25,908 nt of DNA from JAAZBV01 sp964460435 (GCA_964460435.1 CAYWRH010000049.1:1-25908), one strand, 5' to 3'. Shown: positions 15,129 through 23,191, numbered from the stretch's first letter. Notes: generated by a model not told the origin, from the sequence alone. Translations and numbers: made by a program.

Positions 15129-17110
15129 AAAAGATATTATTACTTGCCACATTGGCTATAATTTTTGTTTCAGGAACATGTCTGGCTCAAACAGGAGGCG
15201 TTCCTGAAGGAAAGAGCGTCTTTTATGCCTCCCACAGTCTTATGTGGGATATGCCCCCAGTGCTGGCCGAGATTGCTGAATCATACGGCATCAAAGGTCA
15301 CAAAGTACTTGGCATTCAGCGCCTTGGCGTTTCACGCACATCACAGCACTGGGATCTGCCTAACGATCAGAATCAGGCAAAAAAGGCCCTTAAGGAGGGC
15401 AATGTAGAGGCTTTTGTAATGTCTCCTATCGGCATGCCTGACCCTGGCATCGACAACTTCGTCAAACTGGGTCTGGAGCATAACCCGAATACAAAGTTCT
15501 ATATCCAGATATCCTGGCCAGGAATGGGTCTGGTGGATAACAATGATATGGAAACCATGATGGCCGGCATGTTCAGCCGCGGGCCTGGAGGCGCTGCCCC
15601 AGGAGCTGCTCCAGGCAAGGCTCCGGCAGGTAAACCCGCTCCTAAAGGAGCAGGCGGGCCCGGAGGTTTTGGCGGAGGCATGTTTGGAGGCAAGCAGGAT
15701 TACAACAAAACCCCTGATGAAATAGCCAAAATCAATATCAAGAACAACAGGTCAGCAGAAGAGGTGGCGATGAGGCTGAACCGGGAAGCGGGAAGAACAG
15801 TTGTCTATCTTATCCCCACTGCCCAGGCCCACAATGCCTTAAGGACAATGATTTATAATAAAGAGATGCCAGGCATGACTGACCAGGGAGAAGTCTTCAG
15901 AGATGTTATCGGCCATCCAACCGATCCGGTAATTGCCCTGAACGCTTATCTGCATTTTGCTGTCATGTACGGCGTGAGCCCGGTTGGCCTGCCTGTTCCC
16001 GGCATACTGAAAAATTCCAGCAAGCCTGAGTATCGGGAAGAAAAGTTCAATCGTGCCCTGCAGGAGCTGGCCTGGAAAACCGTTATTAATTATCCACAGA
16101 GCGGTTTAAAGGCCCAGGAAGGCGCGCCCCAGCTACAAGGAGAGTATGCGGGAATGGATAAGATACTGATTCCCCATAAGTCATGGCCATGCGGAATGGC
16201 CGGGGGAATACCCAAGCCAGAGCAGGGTGAGCCGGTTCTGGTTGCGGATATGAAACTTGACCAGTCCTACGAATTGGGCATGACACCATATGGAAAGAGG
16301 GCCGTGTATGTTATTAAGGGTGGAACCATAACCGGCGAGAAGATAAAGGGTTCAGTGCTGTTCGGTGGGCTGGACTTTCAATTGAGTTTTCCAAACGGTG
16401 CGACTGAGGTTGAAGAGATATTGGTGCTGCAGGCTGATGATGGGAAGTACATCTATCTGAGGATGGCAGGCACAGGAGCTGATCCCAGTGATGTAAGAAT
16501 GGTACCTGAATTTGAGGCCCCTGAGGCGAGTAACCACTCCTGGCTCAACGCCGGTAAGTATGCAGGGAGACGGGAGGTGGATATTAAGGCCGGGACAATA
16601 AAGATAAGCGTGTTTGACATTAGAAAGGTGACAGTGAAGCCGGATGCTGCAAACTCAATCGGCGTGACAAAACCATCAGGATTCCGGGATCAGCCCTGGG
16701 ACTACCGCAAGGCCTCAATGGATGAGAAACAGGGCGACATTTTGATCAGGGAGAATGTGACACTGAGTCCGGGCCAGATGGTGGGAAATACAGGCAGGAG
16801 CAACAGGAACATCATCCCCATCACCGGCGGCACAGTCAGCGGAAAGATTGAGGGGAAGGTTCTGGCCGCAGGGGCAGACTACCAGAATCTCTCTAATCCT
16901 GCGACAATCGATGCGCGCTATTTGTGGCAGACAAACGACGGTGAAGTGATCATTGTGCGTAACGCAGGAGGGTTCGCAAAACTGGCCCCGACATTTGAGG
17001 TGAGGGTTGACAGCAAATATGCTTATCTGAACGATGGCCTTTACCTGAGTTCTCCTCCGGGAATGGGTGCTGGTGGTGTATCACTTACTTTTTATGAAAG
17101 CGTGAAGTGA
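15125..17110 (+). CDS. Secreted SGNH-like protein fused to two DUF3237 domains
   Basis: A 661-residue exported protein. Start TTG at 15125 is preferred over the upstream frame start at 15083: GGGAGG sits 7 nt before it and the product then opens with a clean signal peptide (LKKILLLATLAIIFVSG, cleavage near LAQ). Residues ~30-325 resemble an SGNH-type domain: FYASHSLMWD could hold the nucleophile Ser, GVSRTSQHWD is a likely block II, and VIGHPTDPVIALNAYLHFA may hold the catalytic His. It is split by a Gly/Pro/Ala-rich insert (~153-190). Two DUF3237-type beta-barrels follow at ~373-500 and ~535-660, each with an I-x-G-G-T-(I/V)-(T/S)-G-x-I motif. Activity is unproven; I infer an ester or acetyl substrate. 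It lies between the dienelactone-hydrolase-like gene and cupin paralog 3. Confidence 0.65.
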   Translation: MKKILLLATLAIIFVSGTCLAQTGGVPEGKSVFYASHSLMWDMPPVLAEIAESYGIKGHKVLGIQRLGVSRTSQHWDLPNDQNQAKKALKEGNVEAFVMSPIGMPDPGIDNFVKLGLEHNPNTKFYIQISWPGMGLVDNNDMETMMAGMFSRGPGGAAPGAAPGKAPAGKPAPKGAGGPGGFGGGMFGGKQDYNKTPDEIAKINIKNNRSAEEVAMRLNREAGRTVVYLIPTAQAHNALRTMIYNKEMPGMTDQGEVFRDVIGHPTDPVIALNAYLHFAVMYGVSPVGLPVPGILKNSSKPEYREEKFNRALQELAWKTVINYPQSGLKAQEGAPQLQGEYAGMDKILIPHKSWPCGMAGGIPKPEQGEPVLVADMKLDQSYELGMTPYGKRAVYVIKGGTITGEKIKGSVLFGGLDFQLSFPNGATEVEEILVLQADDGKYIYLRMAGTGADPSDVRMVPEFEAPEASNHSWLNAGKYAGRREVDIKAGTIKISVFDIRKVTVKPDAANSIGVTKPSGFRDQPWDYRKASMDEKQGDILIRENVTLSPGQMVGNTGRSNRNIIPITGGTVSGKIEGKVLAAGADYQNLSNPATIDARYLWQTNDGEVIIVRNAGGFAKLAPTFEVRVDSKYAYLNDGLYLSSPPGMGAGGVSLTFYESVK

Positions 17111-17195
17111 TTTTTATGCAATGCAGGGTTAAGTAACAGGGGCAGACCCGGTAGAACACTTGATAATAATCAGGAACTGAATTGGAGAGCTTTTT

Positions 17196-17705
17196 ATGTC
17201 AAAAAAATTTGATCTTGACAGATATCTATTTAAAAGCGCTGTTGTGACACCTCCGGATAATCTTTTTGGCACTGCCCCCAATAACCCGTCTATACTGTAT
17301 ATTAATCAGAATAAAGAGAGTAACTTCAACATTGCTTCGTGGCTCATTACCCACCCCTTTACCATGGAAGCAGAAACCTTTTATCACGATTATGACCAGT
17401 TTCTTTTTTTCTGCGGATCAGACCCTTTAAACAGGGGTGAATTGGGCGGCATAGTTGAACTCTATCTGGGCAATGAGATGGAGAGCCTGGAAAAGGTTAT
17501 TATAGATGAGTCCACCATTATCTTTGTGAAGGCCGGGATGCTTCACTGCCCGCTCAGGTTTGTTGAAATATACAATAAGGAAAAGCCGATCATTTTTCAG
17601 GACATCACCTTATGCGGGCAGTACAGCAAATTCAAACCGGGCAGCACGCAGAGACTTAATGTGGATGGAAAACCGATAGATAAAGAGGGAAACCTGTTAA
17701 AATAG
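17196..17705 (+). CDS. Cupin-like protein, paralog 3, without Cys tail
   Basis: A 169-residue cytoplasmic protein related to the cupin-like pair at 11925 and 12481. Shared landmarks are an FYHDYDQFLFFCG segment at the motif 1 position (His64), the block VELYLGNEMESLEKVIIDESTIIFV (82-111, matching WIGNRLDKLEKYIITEPTIVRI in paralog 2), and LHCPLRF with His117 as motif 2. The acidic ligand is not conserved (Asp-Gln instead of Glu-Glu), and it stops before the four-Cys tail. This suggests a changed or lost metal site. GGAGAG lies six nt before the ATG. It follows the SGNH/DUF3237 gene by 85 bp on the same strand. Confidence 0.65.
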   Translation: MSKKFDLDRYLFKSAVVTPPDNLFGTAPNNPSILYINQNKESNFNIASWLITHPFTMEAETFYHDYDQFLFFCGSDPLNRGELGGIVELYLGNEMESLEKVIIDESTIIFVKAGMLHCPLRFVEIYNKEKPIIFQDITLCGQYSKFKPGSTQRLNVDGKPIDKEGNLLK

Positions 17706-17740
17706 ATAATCATGGTAATTAATATTAATAATTAACTTTA

Positions 17741-17754
17741 GTATATCTATATAC
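17741..17754 (+). promoter_or_regulatory. Possible third operator (GTATRT-NN-AYATAC dyad)
   Basis: GTATATCTATATAC is a perfect 14-bp dyad with the same half-site length and 2-bp centre as the operators at 8858 and 13928, matching 10 of 14 positions. It lies 35 bp before the lipoprotein esterase start. A TATATT at 17763-17768 could be a -10 box. The region is AT-rich, so a chance palindrome is possible. Confidence 0.45.
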
Positions 17755-17788
17755 AAATTAGGTATATTCTTTTAATCTAGGGGATCAT

Positions 17789-19252
17789 ATTATCAAAATA
17801 TTATTTATCTTTTTAATTGTTTGCATATTACCGGTTTTGGTCTCATGTGGTAACTCCAACCCTGTATTGAACATTGAGGGAGGCAAGGTTATTGGTGTCA
17901 AGACCCCTACAAAGGGGGTAATAAGCTATAAGGGGATTCCATTTGCGGCCCCTCCTATGGGTGAACTGCGATGGAAAGAGCCTCAGCCTGTTATCCCCTG
18001 GCAGGGTGTTAAGGTTGCAGACAAATATGGCGATGCGGCTTCGCAGATAACCTGGGACCCAAACAGTTTTTACGGCAAGGAATGGCGGGCAAGCGGTTCT
18101 GTTCCCTTTAGCGAGGACTGCCTCTATCTTAATGTATGGACACCGGCAGCAGGAGAGACTAACAAGAAGCTGCCTGTTGCCATGTGGATACACGGAGGCG
18201 GCTATCGCGAGGGATTTGCATTTGAACCTGAGATGGATGGCGGTGAATACTGGGCATCACAGGGTGTTATTCTGGTTACGGTCACTTACCGTCTTGGTAT
18301 TATCGGTTTTTTCTCCCACCCGCTTTTATCGGCTGAAAGCCCTCACGGTGTTTCAGGCAATTACGGGGTAATGGATCAGGCTGCTGCATTGAAATGGATT
18401 CATAACAATATTGCACAGTTCGGGGGTGACCCTGATAATATAACTGTTTTTGGCCAGAGCGCGGGCGCGGGCAGTGTTCAGACCCTGTGCGCCTCCCCAA
18501 AGGCAAGAGATATGATCAGTAAGGCCATCAGTATGAGCGGCGGAGGGCTGGGTAACATGGGCATGGGAATGCGGATGATGACCTTTGATGAGATCCAGAA
18601 TGCTAACAAGGAGATGATGGAGCATTTTAACAAGACCACACTCGAAGAGATGAGGGCGCTCTCCTTTGATGAACTGACAAAAATGTCAAATGAATATGGG
18701 CAGGCTACTGGAACAAGGCTCTTCTATGCCCCTGTGGTTGAAAATTATTTCCTGACAAAGAGCTTCAATGATGCGGCCCTTGCAAATGAGATCCCCGATA
18801 TCCCCTATATGTTCGGGTTTACCTCAAACGACCTCAGTGATATGACCGAGGCTATCAGTAAGTTCTGTGCACTTCGTGCTGAAAAAAGCAAAAAACCTGC
18901 ATATGCCTATCTGTTCGCGCGTCAATTACCTGGTGATGAAAACGGTGCCTTCCACTCAGCGGATCTGTGGTATGTTTTTAACTCCTTCAAACATAGTTGG
19001 CGTCCCTTCACTGCAGGCGATAAAGAATTAAGCAGCAAGATTGTGGAGTGCTGGACCAACTTCGCCAAATTCGGTGATCCCAATGGCAGGGATGGCAGTC
19101 TCTGGACACCATATACTGATAAGACACCTGAATTCATGGTATTTAATGCAGATGAAAACAGAGCCATTTTAAAGATGACCAAAACCCCTGAATATAAGGG
19201 GAGTAAATTTGACTGGTTTGCGCCCCCGCCTGCCCCTGCACAAAAACAATAA
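17789..19252 (+). CDS. Type-B carboxylesterase lipoprotein with non-ATG start
   Basis: A carboxylesterase/lipase type B (alpha/beta hydrolase) of ~487 residues. Catalytic features in order: WIHGGGY oxyanion loop, FGQSAGAG nucleophile elbow (Ser224 counting from 17789), Asp in FGFTSNDLSD at the acid position, and His389 in AFHSADLW. The open frame begins with a full lipoprotein signal peptide (KILFIFLIV...LVSC), but no ATG, GTG or TTG precedes it before the TAG at 17759; the first standard codon, TTG at 17837, would delete most of the signal. AGGGG at 17779-17783 points to AUU at 17789 or AUC at 17792 as initiator. It may therefore start at a rare codon or be a start-lost gene. A Met/Gly-rich loop (GNMGMGMRMM) follows the elbow. 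Probable periplasmic or outer-membrane esterase of the cluster. Confidence 0.8.
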   Translation: MIKILFIFLIVCILPVLVSCGNSNPVLNIEGGKVIGVKTPTKGVISYKGIPFAAPPMGELRWKEPQPVIPWQGVKVADKYGDAASQITWDPNSFYGKEWRASGSVPFSEDCLYLNVWTPAAGETNKKLPVAMWIHGGGYREGFAFEPEMDGGEYWASQGVILVTVTYRLGIIGFFSHPLLSAESPHGVSGNYGVMDQAAALKWIHNNIAQFGGDPDNITVFGQSAGAGSVQTLCASPKARDMISKAISMSGGGLGNMGMGMRMMTFDEIQNANKEMMEHFNKTTLEEMRALSFDELTKMSNEYGQATGTRLFYAPVVENYFLTKSFNDAALANEIPDIPYMFGFTSNDLSDMTEAISKFCALRAEKSKKPAYAYLFARQLPGDENGAFHSADLWYVFNSFKHSWRPFTAGDKELSSKIVECWTNFAKFGDPNGRDGSLWTPYTDKTPEFMVFNADENRAILKMTKTPEYKGSKFDWFAPPPAPAQKQ

Positions 19253-19259
19253 TTTTTAA

Positions 19260-19289
19260 AAAGGCCCGGGATCAATATACCGGGCCTTT
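19260..19289 (+). terminator. Terminator hairpin after lipoprotein esterase
   Basis: AAAGGCCCGG (19260-19269) pairs perfectly with CCGGGCCTTT (19280-19289) around a 10-nt loop. The T-run is short (TTT), but the 10-bp GC-rich stem lies only 8 bp after the stop codon. Confidence 0.7.
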
Positions 19290-19343
19290 ACATCTCATAT
19301 TAGCTGGAGACCCCCATAACATTGAAGCAAGGAGAACAGGATC

Positions 19344-21251
19344 ATGATTAAAAAACACTTGATGAAAATATTAACATTGATATTCGCTTTAATTACCCTC
19401 CCCGGTTTTGTTTCCGCACTCGACTATTCAGTAGGTCAGAAAAATTCTGCCTCCTTTGAAACCCTGGAGGAGGCCCGCATAAATGGCCCCATAGCTGTAG
19501 CAAACCTTGAAGGCAACAGTGGCAGAAAATTCAAATCCCACCCGGTTCTGGATGGATATCCTCAGGGGAGCACCTATATCTACCGGTCACCAAACCTGTA
19601 TGGCGGACGCGCAGCCGCCCGTCTGAATACTGATATACTGGTATTTGTGGAAAAATCCTTCAAAAATAAAGATGCTGCAAAGAATTATCTTAATGATCTG
19701 GGGCTGATCAGTATCATAGATGAAGCTGTCGGAAGCTTAATCCTCGTTACACCTGCGGACGGAAAGGCATTCGGTTCTAATGATCAAAAATACTATTATG
19801 CCCTTCAGACAGCTATTTTCGCACAGAAGGCCGGTGAAGGTCAAAGCGGCCCCTGGGACAGAGGCGGGATTAGCTACAGTGACGCTGAGTATTTCGGCGG
19901 TTTTGGATATACATATGTCATAGGTATTGACGGCGGTGCGACATATCTAAACAATTACATTGCAGGCACACTTGACTATGTAAGCAGGATTGCCGGCATG
20001 CTTCTGATCAACGGAAATATGGGAATCGGTAGAAATGTGGCAGGACTTGTTCCGGTATACCTGGTGAATGCCCCGGACACGGTGATTGAAGAATATAAAA
20101 AAGCCAACCAGACGAACGCATATTCTGCTACACCTGATCAAAAAATCTATTTTGATCAGGCATTACCGTTAAAAAAGGTAGTTGTGACCCAACAGGAAAA
20201 TCCGGATATAGCGGCTATCATCAAAGATGCCTATTACAATCTGTTTATTAAGGCCATGCGCGTGCCAGTGGGTATATCAGGCCTGCACAGCGCATCAACT
20301 CCCTATCAGGGCTATGGCATGGATCAGGCTCCATTATCCCTGTGTGAGAGAAATGCTGTCATTAACAATGTCACTAAAGATGGAATCCATGTAATCGGCC
20401 ATTCTGAGGAGCGATTCAGTAAAGTAAAAACCGCTAACGGTGAATATTTGCAGACATGGTTCGAATATCTGCCTGAAGAGGTGTTGAATCATACAGCCCC
20501 GGCGAAAACAGTGCCCCTTATCCTCGCCAATCACGGAGGCGGAGATGATCCGCGACAGTTTATCGAGGAAATCGGTCTGCTCCCCCTCGCTGGCGCAGAG
20601 CGGTTTGCCATGGTTGCTCCTGAACATCAGAGTATCGGGCAGATACTGACAGAATCACTTCCGCTTCTGGTCGAATACATGCTCAAAACCTATCCTGCAC
20701 TGGATCCATCACGCGTGTATGTGACCGGCTACTCAATGGGAGGCGCAGCCACCCTGCGTGCGATTAACGGAAAGCCGTCATTATTTGCCGCTGCCGTACC
20801 TATGGCAGCGGCCGGATACACCGGCACTCCCGAGGAGGCCGCTAAATTACAGAAAGCGCGAATGCCAATAATGTTCACCACCTCTTCCTTTGATCTTCCC
20901 GGGGCTTTTGATCAGGTTAATGGAACAATTGCGGTCGGATATCAGACACTGATCAACCTTTTTCTCGGTTATAACGGTATGAAAACGATTGAGCCTTACG
21001 ATTTTAAGAGCTGGCCTATCAACGGTTTTAAAGCGGATTATATGATAAAGGTTAAACTGAACGGTGAATATGACAACATCTCATGGATGCTACATGATAA
21101 GGATAATATTCCAATGGTCGCGGTAAATTACACAATGAACCTGAAGCATGCCCTTTATCCTGAATACGGCAGGATCGCATGGGATTTCTTCAGCCATTAT
21201 TCACGTGATAAGAAGACGGGTAATATTATATATAACCCCTATGTGCGTTAA
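19344..21251 (+). CDS. Secreted tandem alpha/beta-hydrolase, paralog B
   Basis: A 635-residue paralog, alignable end to end, of the enzyme at 9183. Signal peptide residues 1-25 (cleavage after VSA). The catalytic domain keeps NHGGGDDP (396-403), GYSMGG with Ser464, Asp517 (TSSFDLP) and His602 (LKHALYP). The N-terminal domain again has a nucleophile-elbow-like YVIGIDGGAT with Asp196 where Ser would be. The middle segment also aligns closely (GLHSASTPYQGY against GLHSAGTPYQGY in paralog A). Divergence is substantial, so the duplication is not recent, and both catalytic triads are intact. Start ATG at 19344 follows AAGGAG by 9 nt. It has no promoter of the 8858 type and follows a terminator, so its own promoter must lie in 19290-19340. 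Substrate presumed to be an ester. Confidence 0.8.
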   Translation: MIKKHLMKILTLIFALITLPGFVSALDYSVGQKNSASFETLEEARINGPIAVANLEGNSGRKFKSHPVLDGYPQGSTYIYRSPNLYGGRAAARLNTDILVFVEKSFKNKDAAKNYLNDLGLISIIDEAVGSLILVTPADGKAFGSNDQKYYYALQTAIFAQKAGEGQSGPWDRGGISYSDAEYFGGFGYTYVIGIDGGATYLNNYIAGTLDYVSRIAGMLLINGNMGIGRNVAGLVPVYLVNAPDTVIEEYKKANQTNAYSATPDQKIYFDQALPLKKVVVTQQENPDIAAIIKDAYYNLFIKAMRVPVGISGLHSASTPYQGYGMDQAPLSLCERNAVINNVTKDGIHVIGHSEERFSKVKTANGEYLQTWFEYLPEEVLNHTAPAKTVPLILANHGGGDDPRQFIEEIGLLPLAGAERFAMVAPEHQSIGQILTESLPLLVEYMLKTYPALDPSRVYVTGYSMGGAATLRAINGKPSLFAAAVPMAAAGYTGTPEEAAKLQKARMPIMFTTSSFDLPGAFDQVNGTIAVGYQTLINLFLGYNGMKTIEPYDFKSWPINGFKADYMIKVKLNGEYDNISWMLHDKDNIPMVAVNYTMNLKHALYPEYGRIAWDFFSHYSRDKKTGNIIYNPYVR

Positions 21252-21358
21252 TAGGGTATGTACATGAAAATATGAATTGACATAGACGGGTTAAGATGTA
21301 AGGAGAGCAGAGCACTTGTGGCAAATATTTCATATTAGCATTCAGGAGGGTTGTTGTA

Positions 21359-22885
21359 ATGTTACGTAGGGTTGCTGTTGAAAATGGTATTATTGAGGGT
21401 TTGCCTGCTGCTGATCCCAGGATTACATCCTTTAAAGGCATCCCATTTGCTGCCCCTCCGGTTGGTAAAAACCGATGGAAGGCGCCACAGCCGGCCCATA
21501 ACTGGGACGGGATTTTATATGCCTACAAGTTTGCCCCGATCTCCATGCAGCACACTCCGGGTGAGGACCCTGAGAATATCTATACAAGGGAATGGAATGT
21601 GGATACCTCCATTGCAATGGATGAGGATTCGCTGCATCTTAATGTATGGACACCAGCTAAAAGCGCAGATGAGAAGCTTCCGGTGTTTGTCTGGTATTTT
21701 GGTGGCGCCCTCCATGAAGGCAACACCGCAGAGATGGAGTTTGACGGGGAGCGTATTGCAAGGCGCGGGATAGTCGTTGTCACTGTCAACTACAGGCTGA
21801 ATGTATTCGGCTTCCTGTGCCATCCTGAGATCACAGCAGAGAATCCTGATGCGCCTGCCAACTTCGGACACCTGGATCAGCAGTTTGGAACCCGCTGGGT
21901 ACAGAGGAATATTGCTGCTTTTGGCGGCGATCCTGACAATATCACAATAGGCGGGCAGTCGGCAGGAGGAGTGAGCGTTATGGCACAGGTGACTTCACCG
22001 CAAAACAAGGGCCTGTTTCAGAAGGCTATCTGTGACAGCGGCCTGATATTTTCGGCCTATCCCGGCAATTTTGTCATCCCTGATAAAGATCTATCTCTGG
22101 CAGAGCAGGAGGGTGTCGAATTCTTCAGATTCCTGGGTGTCTCCTCTTTGGAGGAGGCCCGCAGACTGGATGCGGTATTTATAAGGGACAAGATGATAGA
22201 GTACAAGGCCATGTGGAGCACCGTGATTGACGGAAAATTCTGCTGCGGAAACCTTAATGAACTGTACATGGCAAATAAATGCGAGCCGGTTCCCATGATG
22301 TTCGGCCATACAGCCACAGAGTTCCAGAACAGGCCAATGGTCAAAACGGTTAATGAGTTTATTTCATTTGCAAAAGACACATATGGTGAAGATGCAGATG
22401 AGTTTCTTAGGCTTTGCACCTCACCAACCGGCAGCATTTCAGAGATGCTTTACAAGGCCACTCGCTGCCATATGGAGCTGGGGATTAGATTATTCGCCAG
22501 GGCAAAGGCTATGACAGGTGACAAAACACCGATCTATTACTGGGTATTTAACCCGGAGATCCCGGGCTGGGATAATCCCGGTTCATTTCATTCATCGGAC
22601 CTCTGGTTCTTCTTCGAGACTTTAGCCAAATGCTGGCGCCCCTTTACCGGCAAACATTATGACCTTGCACGCAAGATGTGCAACTACTGGTCTAACTTTA
22701 TCCGGTCAGGCAACCCGAACGGAAAGGATGCCGATGGCACTGATATGCCGCTGTGGAAGCCCTTTACACAGGATGATCCCAACAGGATATGGTTCTGTGA
22801 CAATGTTTATACCGAAAATAAAGAACCGGATGACCTGATGAAGTTACTTATTAAAAGATACACATCTCCTGTTGCCAACCGCTAG
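21359..22885 (+). CDS. Cytoplasmic type-B carboxylesterase with altered oxyanion loop
   Basis: A 508-residue carboxylesterase/lipase type B with no signal peptide. Nucleophile elbow GGQSAGG (Ser201), acid Glu321 in GHTATEF, His411 in FHSSDLW. The usual HGGG oxyanion motif reads YFGGALHEG: the His is replaced by Phe, though the Gly pair remains. Sequence otherwise tracks the lipoprotein esterase at 17789 (for example GIPFAAPP, LHLNVWTPA, FGGDPDNIT). AGGAGG precedes the ATG by 9 nt. It is the last gene of the hydrolase cluster. Its final ~160 bp are duplicated at 23860-24021. Cytoplasmic location suggests it acts on ester taken up into the cell. Confidence 0.88.
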   Translation: MLRRVAVENGIIEGLPAADPRITSFKGIPFAAPPVGKNRWKAPQPAHNWDGILYAYKFAPISMQHTPGEDPENIYTREWNVDTSIAMDEDSLHLNVWTPAKSADEKLPVFVWYFGGALHEGNTAEMEFDGERIARRGIVVVTVNYRLNVFGFLCHPEITAENPDAPANFGHLDQQFGTRWVQRNIAAFGGDPDNITIGGQSAGGVSVMAQVTSPQNKGLFQKAICDSGLIFSAYPGNFVIPDKDLSLAEQEGVEFFRFLGVSSLEEARRLDAVFIRDKMIEYKAMWSTVIDGKFCCGNLNELYMANKCEPVPMMFGHTATEFQNRPMVKTVNEFISFAKDTYGEDADEFLRLCTSPTGSISEMLYKATRCHMELGIRLFARAKAMTGDKTPIYYWVFNPEIPGWDNPGSFHSSDLWFFFETLAKCWRPFTGKHYDLARKMCNYWSNFIRSGNPNGKDADGTDMPLWKPFTQDDPNRIWFCDNVYTENKEPDDLMKLLIKRYTSPVANR

Positions 22886-22937
22886 GCGTATTGAACGGGG
22901 TAGCTTTTTTCCCCTTTCAGCTCTTCTAATTGATAAC

Positions 22938-22960
22938 TGATCATTGGTAATTGATCATTG
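22938..22960. repeat. TGATCATTG repeats flanking the ORF6N gene
   Basis: TGATCATTG occurs at 22938-22946 and 22952-22960, and again at 23750-23758, where it supplies the stop of the ORF6N gene. The flanking letters (ATTGAAGAAAC against ATTGAAAACAA) also resemble each other. They may mark insertion boundaries, or be common AT-rich intergenic filler. Confidence 0.45.
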
Positions 22961-22970
22961 AAGAAACTCC

Positions 22971-23040
22971 TTGCTTTTTCCAATTAAGTGGCTTAAACAA
23001 AAACCATTATATTTTTCGAGTATAATGAATTTCTGCTTTA
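22971..23040 (+). repeat. ~70-bp direct repeat, copy 1
   Basis: Begins TTGCTTTTTCCAATTAAGTG and ends in CTTTA. The copy at 24991-25057 is identical over the first 27 bases, then has a 3-nt gap and a few substitutions. Both contain a TATAAT-like box. The two copies lie in the same orientation about 2.0 kb apart and bracket the ORF6N gene, esterase remnant and PIN/antitoxin pair. Confidence 0.8.
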
Positions 23041-23090
23041 TAGCGCTACAAGCGCATTGCCTTAAAATATTATAAATGTGTTTTGTCGTC

Positions 23091-23110
23091 ATTCCCGTGG
23101 AGACGGGAAT
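23091..23110. repeat. Short palindromic intergenic repeat (ATTCCCGT...ACGGGAAT)
   Basis: ATTCCCGT (23091-23098) pairs with ACGGGAAT (23103-23110) around GGAG, within the context GTC-ATTCCCG...GGGAAT-CCAG. This matches a short hairpin scattered between genes in many proteobacterial genomes. Only one copy is in the window. Confidence 0.65.
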
Positions 23111-23191
23111 CCAGTTGTTTTTGATTTGAATTATTGGGTAATGTCTAATGTCAAGGGAGATCCCGGTCTTTAACTAGGAGCCGATGAAACA

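Larger units (their letters stand above)
22886..23191. other. Repeat-rich intergenic region before the ORF6N gene
   Basis: About 300 bp with no gene. In order it holds two TGATCATTG units (22938-22960), copy 1 of a ~70-bp repeat (22971-23040) and a short palindromic repeat (23091-23110). A loose GGGG...CCCC pair near 22898-22915 is too weak to call a terminator. Confidence 0.6.

Noticed and set aside
21226..21441. Minus-strand 71-codon frame between the second tandem hydrolase and the cytoplasmic esterase
   Set aside because: It covers the ribosome site and first codons of the esterase and shows no protein-like composition.
22898..22915. GGGG...CCCC pair after the second carboxylesterase as terminator
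   Set aside because: Four-base stem with a T-rich loop; too weak to call.
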